Origin: Arctopsyche grandis
Taxonomy: Eukaryota; Arthropoda; Insecta; Trichoptera; Hydropsychidae
Assembly (NCBI RefSeq): GCF_051622035.1
Contig: NC_135357.1
Coordinates: 32,282,191 to 32,346,190 of the forward strand
Reading direction: 5' to 3'
Length of the DNA stretch: 64,000 nucleotides
Shown in pieces: positions 48,430-61,489 of this stretch. The stretch's first letter is position 1. Every line of letters begins with the position of its first letter. The notes below the pieces were generated by a model. That model ran no database searches, was not told the DNA's origin, and saw only the letters and a program-made list of their open reading frames with translations. The translations under genes were made by a program, and so were the position numbers.

Positions 48430-48795
48430 ACCAGGAAGGCTTAACAGGTAAACCCCAAATGCACCTTCCTGGTCCACATAATTATTACATAGATACATGT
48501 AAATCTAAATATCTGACATCTATGGTCAGTATTATTATATTACAAACATCGTATTAATACGATAAATGACGATAAATAACTTTCATGTAACAATACGAAT
48601 TTTTATATTCCATAAACAACCACAGAGACATCTATGGTGAGCAATATGGCGAAACCTAAGATATAACAATAACTAATGGTTCGCAACAGAAAATTGGGAA
48701 GGAAACGCCAATTTTACAAGAATCGTTTCAATGAAAATCAGAAAAATTGGCAAATTCTGATAAGAAACGATCGACCTAGATATAATAAGTTAAGA
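48430..48795 (-). mobile_element. SINE family D, headless copy
   Basis: Starts with ACCAGGAAGGCTTAACAGGT and CACCTTCCTGGTCC (3' palindrome), then GAGACATCTATGGTGAGC, GAAACGCCAATTTTACAAGA and AAATTGGCAAATTCTGATAA. It ends before the head. Confidence 0.75.
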
Positions 48796-49042
48796 GTATA
48801 TTCTAATAAGTTTAGAGTAGAATACTGACGGAGAGATTTGTCTGGAGTTAAATCGGCATACGTGTTTCTAGCGATTTGTCTGTTGTAGTAGTTTCTGATA
48901 GAACAGCGACATGTCTACTAATAGTTGAAGCTTGTTTCAATACAATTTGATCGATTATACTCTGACTTTCAAATAATGGATTGTGTAATACTTTTTTTTA
49001 AATTAAATTTATCAATCTTTAAGTGAGTATGTACGTGAGTAT

Positions 49043-49213
49043 GTAAACGGTACATACTCACTTAATTTGCGCGAGCAGGGTACAACAGGAACAAGAGGAA
49101 CAGGCTTTTCCCCCCGTATTCTGCGCGCGCACATTAATACGAGAGGAAAAGCCTGTTCCTCTTGTTCCTGTTGTATCCTGCTCGCGCAAATTAAGTGAGT
49201 ATGTACCGTTTAC
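49043..49213. repeat. Inverted duplication: 69-bp arms with one mismatch
   Basis: 49043-49111 and 49145-49213 are reverse complements at 68 of 69 positions, with a 33-bp spacer. Arm content (ACTTAATTTGCGCGAGCA, ACAACAGGAACAAGAGGAAC) and spacer (GCGCGCGCACATTAA) match the hAT-type MITE core at 41.95-42.04 kb. Part of it also repeats to the left (AAGTGAGTATGTA at 49020). Near-perfect symmetry implies a very recent event. Confidence 0.92.
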
Positions 49214-49325
49214 CATGCACCCTTTTTTTTGATCTTTCGACTTAAGATGTTTCGATTTTCGATCTTTGCCTTCCGATATTTGTGTTTTCTGTAATTTAAC
49301 ATTCTGGCTCGTCACGGAGACCACT
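49205..49325. repeat. Repeat segment Y, copy 2
   Basis: Same ordered motifs as 42090-42225 (CCGTTTACCATGCACCC, GATCTTTCGACTTAAGATG, CTTTGCCTTCCGATATTTG). Confidence 0.6.
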
Positions 49326-49374
49326 ATCTTAGGGCTCGTCATAGAGTCTCATAATTATTTATAACTAGTGGTTT

Positions 49375-49640
49375 TACCTGGCATCCCTCGGTATTTGTAA
49401 TATAAACCGCTTAAACATAACTAATCTAATAGTAATCATTTTATTAAATTTATTAGTTTTATTTCATATAAATTTATTTGAATATTCGTTTGTTTTTTTT
49501 TTATTAAATTGACTGTCACGAACAAACAAACATATATACTAAGTATCTTTCGAAATTATATGTATACCAGAATCCGGCGGCCCCCCCGGCGCTCCTCGGG
49601 ACTTCGCCCCCGGGTCTTTCAAATCCTTTGAATCGAAAAA
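49375..49640 (-). mobile_element. Possible Helitron 3' end
   Basis: On minus the left edge ends with a weak hairpin (ACCGAGG..GCCAGGT) and CACTAG before T, like the mini-Helitron at 14602. A GC-rich stretch at 49573-49615 (CCGGCGCTCCTCGGGACTTC) has no match elsewhere. The right boundary is unknown. Confidence 0.35.
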
Positions 49641-50049
49641 AAATCGAATCGGCGCCTATAAATCGAAAAAATAAATAAATCGAATGTGTTGTTTATGAGT
49701 TCCCAACCAATGTTACATATATGAATATACACATACATACATACGAAGTCTCTTTCGAAATTATATATTATATACATATTTACAATGCAATCGGTTGGGT
49801 GACCGCAGTTATATAATTCACTTATTTTTAAGGACTCAAAATACGTTATTGTAAAGTAATCACCAATTTTTCTTTTTTTTTTTAGTTTTTGTATGTACAT
49901 AGGTAATGTATACATATGTATATGTATATAATATGGAATAATGAAATTTAGATTTTTTTTGTCGATAGGAAACGACCTTTGAGATATTGTGAAAAAAGTA
50001 CCTGATATATGTAACTGGTCAATAGATAGATACATACATACATATAAGT

Positions 50050-50570
50050 CGTTCTGACGACAAATGTCAAGTCAGAGACATTTGTTTATTTTATTGATAG
50101 TAAGCCCCGTATGTGGGTATAGTATCAAAGCGATTGGAAGAGTGGAAGTGGTTCAAAATCAAATCATAAAATGTTGGATCCCATCTAACAAACAAGAGAA
50201 GACAGTAAAAAGCTTTTAAAAAATGGAAGTGAAAAAAGTAACCGTTACATCTGACTTAACCTGTGTGTTGTGACGGGGCGGTAGAAAGCCGCGTTTGGAT
50301 AGCTGGCAATCATAGCATTGATCTGACTTAGGATTTTGGTATAATTTTTAATGAGTTCGACAATTATTAAAAATTCCTCCAGCTTAATGTCGGATATATT
50401 AGCTTACTTCAATGTTAGCTAAATATGTTGGTAAAATATCAAAGCGATCTAAAGAGTGGAAGCGGTTGTTCAAAATCAGATCAATTTTTGACTGGCAGGA
50501 ATTTCATAGAACTAACCGAGTAATATTAATATAATATATCATAGAACTAACCCAGCTAATACCAATAATC
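50050..50570 (+). repeat. Repeat family H, tandem dimer
   Basis: Two units (from about 50050 and about 50300) with the family blocks: AGTATCAAAGCGATTGGAAG, AAAAAGCTTTTAAAA, AGCTGGCAATCAT, TTAGCTTACTTCAATGTTAG, ATATCAAAGCGATCTAAAGA. Confidence 0.65.
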
Positions 50571-52049
50571 ATTATTTGACAAAAGATTATCAGAAAATAA
50601 GTTGAGATATTCATCTTTTATAGCGGTTTTACAAATGTCCAGAGACGTGAATGTCATCGAATCTTTAGACTCAAAGGTATTGGAAGATTTTATGGAATTC
50701 TGAAAAATTATATAAATAAAATTTTATGCCTGATGTCGAATTCGCCGGCTATTTGTTTATTGTGGTATCAAGTTTCATTAGCGAATTCGAGAGGGTTAAA
50801 ATAAATTTATAAAAAAAAGTTGCAATGTTGCGAGTATAATGTGTGAGAGAAAAAAAAATGTATAAAAAACACATTTAAGATTCGATTGTTCGATTAGTCG
50901 ATAAAGCGGTCGTCAATCGTAAAGGTTTTGGCATGCTGTGTGAGAGAATTGTTTGCGTTTTTATTGTTTGTGGTGTATTATGGTCGGTTTCATAATTGAA
51001 TATCGGTGGTAAATAAAGTTATTATATTCCTGTGCAATGGACTGAATGAATATAAGGAAAATGCCCGCTTTGGAAGAACGGCTACCGTCAATTGTAAAGG
51101 TTTTAGTAGATTGATTATACTTTTAACATATTAATTAGCATATTTTTATGTGAGAGCGATGAATAAGATTCAAGATATGGATTTGAAAGTGTAGCTCAAT
51201 GGTAAAATTATTATTAACATGTCATAAAAGAGTATTGAATTTATATACTATAGTGTGCTTATAGAATGTTAAAAGGGATAAATCAGTTTGTAGCTGAATA
51301 TACGCGTGATTGAATGTTGAGAAAATTATATGAAATATTTGAGATTTAATTTGAAAATATATGCACAGTCAATTGTAAAAGTTTTTATATACATATAATA
51401 AAATATTGTTCGTATGTTTACGTTTCGTAATATAAATCAATAATAAGTATTTGTATGGGTATTTTTTATCAATATTAAATTAGGGCTGATGTCAATGATT
51501 ATGTATAGTTTGGACGTGTCGTGGAAGATCATTGTTTGAATTTTTACAAGCTTTTTATTATTATTATGTAGGTGTATTGTGGTCAGTTTCATAACAGGAT
51601 TAGAAGTCGTAAAAAATTTATATTATATTTCAATATAATTGATCAATTGGCCATAGGAGAGGCGGCATAAAGTTTGAGCAATAAATTTGAGGATGTAGAA
51701 AATGTCAATCATAAAAATTTTGGCGTGATGTGAGAGTGTATTGGTTGTATTTTTATTATAGCATTATTGATTATAATAACAGTTAGTTTTATAATACTTT
51801 ATATACAATATAACTGTAATTTGGTTTTGTATTGAAAAACATACAAAAGTCAAAATTCTTAATTAATAAAAAAAAGCTGAAGGTGTTGCCGAATGTTATT
51901 CGATGAGTTCATATTCCGAGCAAATGTTTTTCAAGCAATTTTTTTTAAATATTTTTTCATGATGCTATTAAGGGTTGCTCATGAGCGACACCTATGGTAT
52001 AAAGCTTGTATATATATATATAAATTTATAGATTATAAATGTGCAATCA

Positions 52050-52362
52050 TATTCAAATAGTAGGTAGGATGGTTTTTTCCAATTTCAACAATGCAATCAG
52101 ATAAATTAGCAAACTCTGATAGGATAAGAGTGACTTGAAGACACAATTATCCAAGTTTGACCAGCACACTCTGATAAATTAGCAAACTCTGATAGGATAA
52201 GAGTGACTTGAAGACACAATTATCCAAGTGTGACCAGCAGCATTAAAGACTATACTCAGAATAAATTCTTTTCAATCGCGGTCAGCTCACGGGATCGCGC
52301 CCGGTGACCTCTCGGTGCTTAGTATCAACGCAACTACCGAGTCATCCTGCTGGCTAAAATTC
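52050..52362 (-). mobile_element. SINE family D with an internal 60-70-bp duplication
   Basis: Head at right (ACTACCGAGTCATCCTGCTG; box B degraded to GGATCGCGCCC on +). The segment AAATTAGCAAACTCTGATAG through AATTATCCAAGT is present twice in direct order (about 52100 and 52168). Otherwise like 22205-22640. Confidence 0.7.
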
Positions 52363-52387
52363 TGCATGCTGTACTGTGTGTATAGTG

Positions 52388-52502
52388 AAGACCAGCAGTA
52401 TTGCAGAAATACACTTTTCAATCGAGGTCAACCTAGGGCTCAAATTAGGGAACCTCTCGGTGGTTTACATGAACGCAACCACCGAGCTATACTGCTGGAA
52501 AT
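52388..52502 (-). mobile_element. Isolated SINE family D head
   Basis: TTTTCAATCGAGGTCAAC, ACCTCTCGGTGG and ACCACCGAGCTATACTGCTG match the head of the neighbouring copy 140 bp to the left. No body follows. Confidence 0.6.
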
Positions 52503-52817
52503 TGATTGAGAGAAAATGTATTACTCGTATTTTGAGTAATGTGACAATTGAGCAATTATTCTTCTAGAAATTTATTTAGAACAATTTATGGACACCCAAA
52601 ATGGTTTTGATGACGGTATTTTTATTTAGTTTCTAAGTATTTATAGTTCATTAAAACCGATATATAAAAAAAGCTGATCAATTAAATTAAACTGATCTTG
52701 CGTGCTATTTAATTGGACACGCGATGTACGAAAACGAATTGCTCGAATGTTATTCAACGGGTTCGTATATCAAGCAATATGTGACATTTGAACAAGTGTT
52801 TTTCTAGCAATTTCTTA

Positions 52818-53013
52818 TTTGAAGAAATGTAGGAGAAATTTGGTGGATATGTATGTATGTATATGCATTGTAATGCATTAAACACGTGCATTAATTCAGT
52901 TTGAACTACACTTGAATTCAGTTTGGAGAATACCCACTGTTTACGGTCATGGAATATCTACTGTTTACAAGCCAAGGACGTGACGTCCCATACCACTTAG
53001 TGTGTTTTCGCCC
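52818..53013. mobile_element. Second copy of the TIR element of 561-912, internally deleted
   Basis: GAAGAAATGTAGGA, CACGTGCATTA, TTGGAGAATACCCACTGTTT and the right end ACCACTTAGTGTGTTTTCGC match in order. The left inverted end is missing. Confidence 0.55.
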
Positions 53014-53117
53014 TAAATAACGGGATACCCAAAACTACTATGATAATGGTATTTTTATTTAGTTTATATTTCTAGTTTACTAAAATCAAGATATGAGATA
53101 ATCAATGAAATGAAACT

Positions 53118-53172
53118 GCTCTTGCGTGCCATTTTATTGCTCTTGCGTGCCATTTTATTGCCCTTGCGTGCC
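53118..53172. repeat. 21-bp direct repeat, 2.6 units
   Basis: GCTCTTGCGTGCCATTTTAT repeated head to tail, last unit partial. It arose within a block whose paralogue at 52700 has one unit. Confidence 0.85.
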
Positions 53173-53180
53173 AATAGTAT

Positions 53181-53517
53181 TGTTGCGTAGGGATGGGTGG
53201 AGGATCCAAATAAACGGTCAAAGTCGCTTCACAGCATTTATTGGGTGATTAAGAAGATCCACGCACTGCCAGTGCTCCGTGCAGAATGCCTTCATATGGC
53301 CTAAGTACCTGCTTGTAAACGGCAGGTCGCTCACTGCATCTTCCTCGACGCGTTTGTTTACCTATTGTTATAGGTCACGTACCAGATATGCAGTCCCACG
53401 GTCTCGCACTGTCAGTTCTGAGCGGGAAGCGACCGAATGCCGTTACCAACCACTAAGTCCATTATCTAAATCCTCGAAAACCAATTATAACGGCGACTCC
53501 TTTTAGCATATGCTACA
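53181..53517 (-). mobile_element. Solo LTR, Gypsy-like (337 bp)
   Basis: TGTTGC ... GCTACA termini (TG/CA) flanked by GTAT on both sides (53177-53180 and 53518-53521). On minus an AATAAA signal (CACCCAATAAATGCTG) lies about 75 bp before the 3' end, giving the orientation. The sequence is GC-richer than its surroundings and unlike other repeats here. A 4-bp duplication fits Gypsy-type integrases. No internal domain or second LTR remains, so it is a recombination product. The open frame at 53279-53506 is not a gene. Confidence 0.78.
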
Positions 53518-54122
53518 GTATTATCAACATATTTATATTACATTTAAGACGAATCCATACCAAAAACGTGTGTATCTATTGAAATTTTAAAATGCATCCG
53601 ATTTTGCATCTCCGCCGTGCAAACATTCCAAATATTCGTAATTATGCGAATAAATCAGACGTTTTCAACGCGTCTGCCTTTTTTTTTTGTCATTTTATTT
53701 ATTTTTTGTCTAATCGACCAGCAGTCGTAAAAGCGATCAAAATCAATTATTTATTCAAAATATCATCAAAGGCGTTTTATTTATTTGTTTAAACTTTATA
53801 TTGCCGTTTTATTGCCGGTGCTCTTTGACCGCTTATAGGTCACACTGTATTTTTATAGCTATTTAATATTATCATCTCCCGAAAGCAGCGTCGAAATTTT
53901 TTAATTTATTATATAGATATATTACACGTTCGATATCATGATATTATATTTTTCCTGTATAATCAAAGCGACAGATAAACACTATCGAAAATAATTTAAT
54001 TTTACTTTTAATACTGCATACATATTTATATTACTGTTTACACTCGGAATCATCGACGTTTAATTGATCTGTCGATGAATATTCAACGCGTCGCACATTG
54101 ACGGGGACCCACCACGAAGAAA

Positions 54123-54239
<117 letters not shown>

Positions 54240-55679
54240 TTTTGGTACGAGTGATCAAGGTCGAATGATAATAGTGAACCGAACCCTTTCCGGTTCGATA
54301 GAAGCAATGATCTTATACGAGATATTTCACAGTTCGCTCGTGCAACTGATTGCGCAACTTTGTATAACGCGTGTTCGAATTATAATATATATTATATATT
54401 ACGCATTAGCGGAATATTACGTAAAAATGTATGCGTATACTTGCGGTGTGTATGTATATATTGATAATAATAATTAATGTACACGTATAAACCTACGATC
54501 ATTATAAGTCATTGATACTTGTGTGAGACGTGCGCTGACTTTCACTATCGGGATCGACACGCAGACAAATGCTACAGGGTGTTTCGGACACGTGTCAGCT
54601 CTTCGCTAATTGATTGTTTTATAATATTGTCGTTTATCTCTAGTCGTTTTTTTTATTATTTAATGTTACGGTAGTGTTTGAAGTGTCTAGGTGAGCCGCT
54701 TCAGGCTGTTTGGCGTTTTTGATGCTTAATTGGATTCGTATACGAAATTAAAGTGTCTATTAGTTGTGGTTAAATTGTGTTGGGTTTTAATGTGGGATAA
54801 TCGATTTCATACGTTGATGCTTTAAGCGCAATTAAAAATGTTTAGTTTTGACAGTTGGGTAAGTCTTTTGTTGTTTTCTTTTTATGTAATCGTTTAATGG
54901 TGTTTTAAAATTAGTGACGATCCTTTATATATTTTTTTATTGTATTATATGATAATAAGCGTTGGTTTTACAATTGGTATTAGTCACTTTGGTTTGAACT
55001 TTGCGTTATGATCCGTTGAAAATTTTATGTTACTTTTGATCTATGTATGTCTTTAGTCAGGCTTAGTCTTTAAGTAGGAAATTACGAATATTTATAAAAA
55101 TAGACAAAATCGCATTTGCTATGAAAACTACACAGGCTAGTCTAATGAGTTAGTACTGTAATTTTAATTTGGTTTGGGATTTAGTAATATTCGATAGATC
55201 CATGATAAGTAATTTTTGACATACGCAATTTCATTATGATTATTTTTGTAATATAAAACCTTATAAATTTTACTAATCGTAAGAAAAGCAGTACATATAT
55301 AATGTTGTTTACTGTCATTGAATATATTAGTTGATTTTTATATTATAGATATTATACAAAAAGATAGATTCATATTCGACAAATGTTTGGTAGTTTAATA
55401 CGAATATTCGCGACGATCTAATAAAATTAAAGTTCGTGATTTTAAGGGTTTTCTTTTATAAAATGAATCAAAAATATGCTAAGGGGTTGAAATATATAAA
55501 AAAATAATGAGCTTTGTTATGGGTAAAGGCTTAATTTTTTATCAAATCCTAATCCAAAGACTGGAACTGTATTTGCATGGATAAAATAAAATTCGCATTT
55601 ATTATTATTATTGTTCAATATGAAAGTGTATTATAGTATGACTGAAATTAAATGGTATAAAATTTTGTACTTAAATAAT

Positions 55680-55868
55680 CATCATCATCTACGGCCTCTC
55701 GTCCATCTCACCCCACACATTTTCCTGATTTCGTCTACCCATCTTCCCTGCGGTCTTCCTTTTACCCTTTTGCACTCTCTCTGGTACCATTATAGCACTT
55801 ATTTGGTCCACCTTTCGTCCATGCTTCTAGCCACGTGGCCCACCCCATTGCCATTTCAATCTCTATGT
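55680..55868 (-). mobile_element. Non-LTR ORF2 3' end, 5'-truncated, with 9-bp TSD
   Basis: Bounded by TTAAATAAT (55671-55679 and 55869-55877). Starts with (ATC)n on +, the complement of the (GAT)n tail, then encodes on minus the same VGRWVDEIRK-like end as 16.5 kb, ending near WAGH. It confirms the element's true 3' end. Confidence 0.85.
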
Positions 55869-56320
55869 TTAAATAATACTAAGATACAAATGTACGAATA
55901 GTATAAATAATTCTACTTTCTTTATAAAAAAGTAATAAGAAAATTCTTCTCCATACTTACATATGTATGTATAATATATGAGACAAATCAATTGGAGTTG
56001 TAGCTTATTAAATTTCTTACACTTTTTCTCACAAATAATATTATAGGTGTCTATAAAAGGACACTCATGAAGTTTTTATTTGATTTTTAAGTGGGATAGA
56101 ACCGCATGTTTGAAATGAAAAATGAAATGGTTGACACACTTTATAAATGTCTACTTTCGAGCAATCAACCTTTCAATAATGAAATTAGATTATTTATTTT
56201 AAAAAACAGAAACAAACTGCATTAAAATATATAGCAAAAAAGTTTCTAAAGGTTGATAACAACAATGAAAAAATAAAATGAAAACAAAGAAGAAAAGCAT
56301 TGAACAATGGTAGATATTTT

Positions 56321-56580
56321 GATTTTTAAATGCTTTTTATTATTACGAAATTATGTTCACAATACATCTTATATCTATTTTAATAGCTACTGATATACTG
56401 ATCATTTCCTATTTTACAATTTAATTTAATTTGGTTAGTAATCATAGTATTACATTATTCTAATGTTAATGTACAGCATAATAGGAAAAAGAGCTCAAAA
56501 ACCTATTTATAATTCTCATAATACATCTAATACATAATATTAATTAAAGACTCTCTAAAGTCGATGACCTAAAGCAGATT
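56321..56580 (-). mobile_element. Jockey 3'-UTR copy
   Basis: Common 3' end at 56321 through GATGACCTAAAGCAGATTGG. A small deletion removes the AAATGCT stretch near 56515. No firm target duplication. Confidence 0.8.
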
Positions 56581-58559
56581 GGAATATGTGTATTACTAAG
56601 AAAAATGATCAAACTAGCAAGAAAAGGAACTGTTGTTAAAAGTAGAACAATATCTTTATAAAAAGGAATTAGAGGAATAGTTGATAGAATAGGGATTAAT
56701 GTGAAATAATGAAGAATTACGGGGATCTGATTGGACATTGGAATACTTCTTACTTAATAAAAAAGGAATATCAATTATATTAAAATTTAAAAGCTTAAAC
56801 GAAATATACATGTATGTATGAATCATAAATTTTCCTCAACATAACGATCACTGTGAAGAAATATGGAATTATGAATCGAAACGAATTGCAAATCTTTAGT
56901 TCACACCGACTGTCTATACTATGACTGAAATCACTTGGGAAACGTCTCGAAATTATTCTGTGTTTTTTTTTTTTGTCACTTTTATTATGCACATAATGCA
57001 TACTCGTTCTTACCAACATTATATAATCAAAGTGTCGATATGGACGTTTCACGAGCATCTGTGAAATTCAATTATTACCTCAGACGGGTTAATTGCTCAA
57101 CGCCTATCAAATCGTTTCGTTCGTCTCGAGTGTCGCAAATTGACATTGGCGACGACGACGCAGATGCAGCGACACTGGGACGAGACTTTTGGCATAAGTA
57201 GGCATACATATTGTTATTCTTTTCCATTTTTTTTGGCCACGGTGTGTTTGGACGTGTGGGCAACCGGCGTGACCGGGTCGTGACCACGTTTGCACGAGAC
57301 TAGGTCAGGAAACGAAACCCAACCGATGAAATAACCGAGAGACCACTACCGTAACACTCTCGCTAGGTACCAGTTTAAAGCCCACAGCTACATAGTTTGG
57401 TATACATATACATACATATGCATACATACTGTTATGGTAATGCCATAAAATATACGCCATAATCGTCGGTGTCTTGGGTGTATATTTAAGTATGAACGAT
57501 AAAGAAAGTGTTTGATGAATTATTATGTTTCGACTATTGTTAACGGTTCTTCCTCGTTTTATAATATACTTATGTGTGTTTATGTTATATTGTGATGAGT
57601 ATGTATTGTTGTATTTGTACTTTTGTATAATTTGGATTGAATTGACGTTTAAGATTGATGGTTGTATGGGTAGTTTGAATTCATACGAATTTGGACATGT
57701 ATTTAGGCTAACTTTTGTATGGAAAATTTAAAGTTTTTCACAATACTCTCTTCTCGAATATGTGTAATATATTATTGAAAGCTTTTTTATTCGGAAAATC
57801 ACAAGTTTTCCGTGAAATTTTCTTCTTAAACATTATCTGTATTTGAAGTTATGTTGGCATGATATTTTTTTAGATGTATATTTGGTCCAATATTACTATT
57901 TATTTCTTGTCTTTCCTTTCAAGGTAATTTATGTATACCATATAAATTATCTTGAGAGAAAAAACCTGAATTATTACAGCATCTACAAACTTATAATTCG
58001 ATACAAACTTAAAATTCGATAAAATTAAAAAATGGACATACAATATCTGTGCACCAAGATATCGATATGCACATATTATTCAAAGATCTGTTTATAGAAA
58101 ACTTTTATGAAGATTTTCGTCGATAGGCAAGCATTTGCTGTGTTTTTTGGAAGTTATCTTGACACTATATGTTGTGATTCACCGTGAAGTACTCCGGTTG
58201 AATCTTAATATGATTAGTGAAGCTGCTTTATTTGGTCTAATTTGTAATCTTCGATGTATCCATCCTTTGCGACGAATCCATAAGTTCTATTGAATAAATA
58301 AGTTTCTTTCTTTGATCAAAGGATTTTTAATATTGCAATTAGTTCAAGTATTTTTTTTAGAGATGTAAATAACTACATAAACTATTCATGCATATATAAA
58401 TTTATACAATAAATGTTTTTTTTTTGTTTATAATATATATTTAAATACTTTTTACTAAGACTGTATTTTTATTAGAAAAGCATACGAACCCAATTTTTAA
58501 ACAAATCAGTGGTTCATGTAACACGATGCTCAACATATAATACGTACTTATATATCTAG

Positions 58560-59300
58560 GTATATTATTATATCAATGCATGCAAAAACGTGCTGCATCG
58601 TACCGACCTACGCATAGCATTTCGGATGCGTATCGTAAAAGTTACGTCAAACGAAATCATCAAATCGTGTAGGCATAGAGGCGAGTATGAAGCGTCACGC
58701 AACGGCTTCATTTCCCTCGATTTTAATTGCTCTGAGAAGTAGGAGGTCCAAATTTGATTCGACGAACTTAAATCGGTTACAAAATCGTATGGCACGGTCT
58801 GCTACGTACCGAGTACGCTAAAATCTTAGTATGTTTTTAGAACGAACAGTCGAGTGAGTAGGAAGTAGGAAGGTGATTGCGGCGCACAATAAAGGTTTCC
58901 ATCGAAAGTGAATGTTGTATTAGTGGGTACTTCCTTCGGGGAAAGCATTACCGGTGATTTCCGGTGTATTTGATTCTGCACAACGAACGGTATTCAGTGT
59001 TATCGTTATCCGTCGGAGGTGCTTAGTTCCCGTGGTGTATTATATGTGTGTTTTCATTAGGTCGTCTCATTTGTATGCGAGTAACGCGCGTTTGGTCGAA
59101 GATCCGGCCGTCATGCCGTCATTCACGGTCATGCCAAGATCAATGTCTTCAAATTTGTCGTAGGAATGGTGGTAATTACGGTTGTCGTTTGGCGTCGATG
59201 CGTGTTTGATTCGAATGATTGGGTTTGGAATGGTCGGTGGGTTTCGCGCTTATCCGCGCGTCGATGTTTCTTTAGTGCGTTCATTTTGTGATGAAAATTT
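58560..59300. promoter_or_regulatory. CpG-rich, repeat-poor island in intron 2
   Basis: Long stretch of balanced composition with many CpG (GCGCGTTTGGTCGAAGATCC, TATCCGCGCGTCGATG) and no repeats. An open frame at 58954-59163 lacks any domain. Best read as an intronic regulatory region or alternative promoter. Confidence 0.28.
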
Positions 59301-60894
59301 TACTGACGATTTTCTTGTGATTGATTGAATTGTTGTTTATTGCGTGTCGAAATTGTATTTATTCTGGATGTGCCATTTTTTGTGTATTTTATATAAGCAT
59401 TCTGTGATTTGTGTTTCATACAAAAGATACGATCGGAAGAATTATATTATTATTCTCACCGTGTGGAACAATTCGACGTTGTTTATCAAATGAGGAATTC
59501 ATATGTAATAAGTATGAAAAAAATTTGATGATATTTATCAATGTTTATACACAAGAAAAATTCTTTAAATATTCGTATTGCTTAATTGAAATTTTTATAT
59601 TTTAAAATTATTATTTAAATTTAGTATTCAAAAACTACCTAATAAGTAGTTTGTTAATGATTGTTTGATATTTCATGCATTTAGTTGAAGTCGTAGCATT
59701 TCGAAATGATTATAAAAATCTTTGTTTGAACAGTCGACTGTAGTTAATTTGCTTAAGATTGTATCTGATTCATTTAAAGCATTACATAACACCGGAAATG
59801 ATTATTTACATGCTTCATGCTTCTTCAATTGATAGAATTAATTTAATTAAAAATAATTTAGTTATGTATAAAAATTATTATAATATAATTGCACCTCAGA
59901 TCTCTTCACTGTATATTAACACGGAGCTAAAATTTTCCGCCAGTTACGTTACAAAATTTGTCAACCATATATAAACATTTTAATTGGCCTGTTTAAGTAC
60001 CTACTTTAGAAAGCCACCTATTTTTTCCCTCGCCGTTCGATCGAAAGTCAACTATCGGTCGTTTTTCTTCAATTTGAGCAAATTTTCCTGCGACATTGTG
60101 CATGTTGTAAAACAGGCGTCGACCACGATCACGCTTTTTCGTGCATTTCCCAATAGTGGCCGTAGATTAAAGTGCTTCGATATCATGGTATTGAGCAACG
60201 GACTCGGTGCACAAGGAGAGAGACTGAGAGAAATGTGATCTCGCAACGCTTTCGCTTTCACCGACCGCGTTGCTGAAGTCAAAACCGCGATACAGATTAG
60301 ACAATTCGATCTAAAAATTGAGAAAGGTCAATCGATCGAATGCTCGGGTTTATGTAAGCTTTCGAAACGTTCTATTTTGTTATTCAATAACATGTTATAT
60401 GCAATACGCACGAGACATTGACATTAAATCAATGATTTTATAGTACATTGAAAGTGTATTGAAAGTTTATTTTGAATTCACCCGTTTTTCTGCCGCACTG
60501 CTCGTTCAATATTCATACATTGACAGTTGCTCTTCAACCGTGACATTTTAGACAGTGTTGAAATCAATCTCTTTTGACAGTAGCTGAATCGCTTTCGAGT
60601 TCTAAAAATAAAATGGTAACTATCATATTTGAAATTAGTGGGTTTTAAAATTTCTCAAATATTTATAAGGAATAAATTTAACGCATACTTAAATTTACCG
60701 TTTCTTTGCCGCAATATTAATTTTTACTGAAAATGTTTGTCGTACATAAAATGAAGGATATATCAAATTTCATTTTATTTTATTACATACACACACATAC
60801 ATATATGCTATGATAGGAATTACATCGACGCGACAAATATGATTAGACTAGTTTTGAACATAAGTAATAACAATTTTTAAACATAACAGTACAT

Positions 60895-61205
60895 CGATTA
60901 CAATAGAAACATCTATGGACAATCAAGAACATTTTGATACACAGAAAACTTGCGAGAAATGCATTATGTAGGTAGCATATTATATGATTCAACAAATTCG
61001 AGATGCTAACAGTTCGAACTTGCGATAAACTGAGCGGGAGGATAACGATTTATTGGATCCATCATAACAATTAAACAGGAGACGGCTAATCTGTATTTAA
61101 ATAACCACAAGATCTCGCCAGTGGCGTATCTGGTCGGGACTTGAACGCACGACTTCTTTTACTGGTATGCAATAGCTCTAACAGTACTACGCAGTGGCTG
61201 TGAAT
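60895..61205 (-). mobile_element. SINE family E, second copy
   Basis: ACAATAGAAACATCTATGGA, GATACACAGAAAACTTGCGA, AACGATTTATTGGATCC, AGATCTCGCCAGTGG and a head with a degraded box B (GGGACTTGAACG on +), as at 24965-25258. Confidence 0.7.
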
Positions 61206-61312
61206 CGTTGATAAAGCTTTATCAACGTACATACATATTATCATATTGCTTGAAAAAATTGCATCTTAATTTATAAATATTATTTTTCAATACTAGTAGG
61301 TTTTATAAAACA

Positions 61313-61489
61313 CTAGCTGAACTCTCAATGACACTCATTCCAGTTCTTCCCGTTTCCGTTTTTTTCACAGTAATCTTCCCGAACATGCATACAACAAATC
61401 CTAAAAGTTCCATCGTAATCGGTTCAGTGGTTTAGGAGCCTATTCAAGACACACGGACAGACAGACATTCATTTATACATATATATACA
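61313..61489 (-). mobile_element. Helitron-like fragment directly left of a second one
   Basis: CACTAGCTGAACTCTC edge (terminal hairpin decayed), TTTTCACAGTAATCTTCCCG and ATCGGTTCAGTGGTTTAGGA blocks. Ends where the next copy begins. Confidence 0.55.

Larger units (their letters stand above)
50880..53160. repeat. Degenerate long tandem repeats
   Basis: Recurring phrases: GTCAAT.GTAAAGGTTTT (50913, 51088, 51367), TGTGAGAG.{3}TT near TTTTTATT (50938, 51729), GTGTATTATGGTCGGTTTCA-type (50971, 51574), CGAATGTTATTC (51889, 52744), and the 52580-52720 block again at 53020-53150. Period about 250-450 bp, much decayed and interrupted by SINEs. Confidence 0.5.

Noticed and set aside
53279..53506. 75-codon + strand frame
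   Set aside because: It lies wholly in the solo LTR, antisense to its direction.
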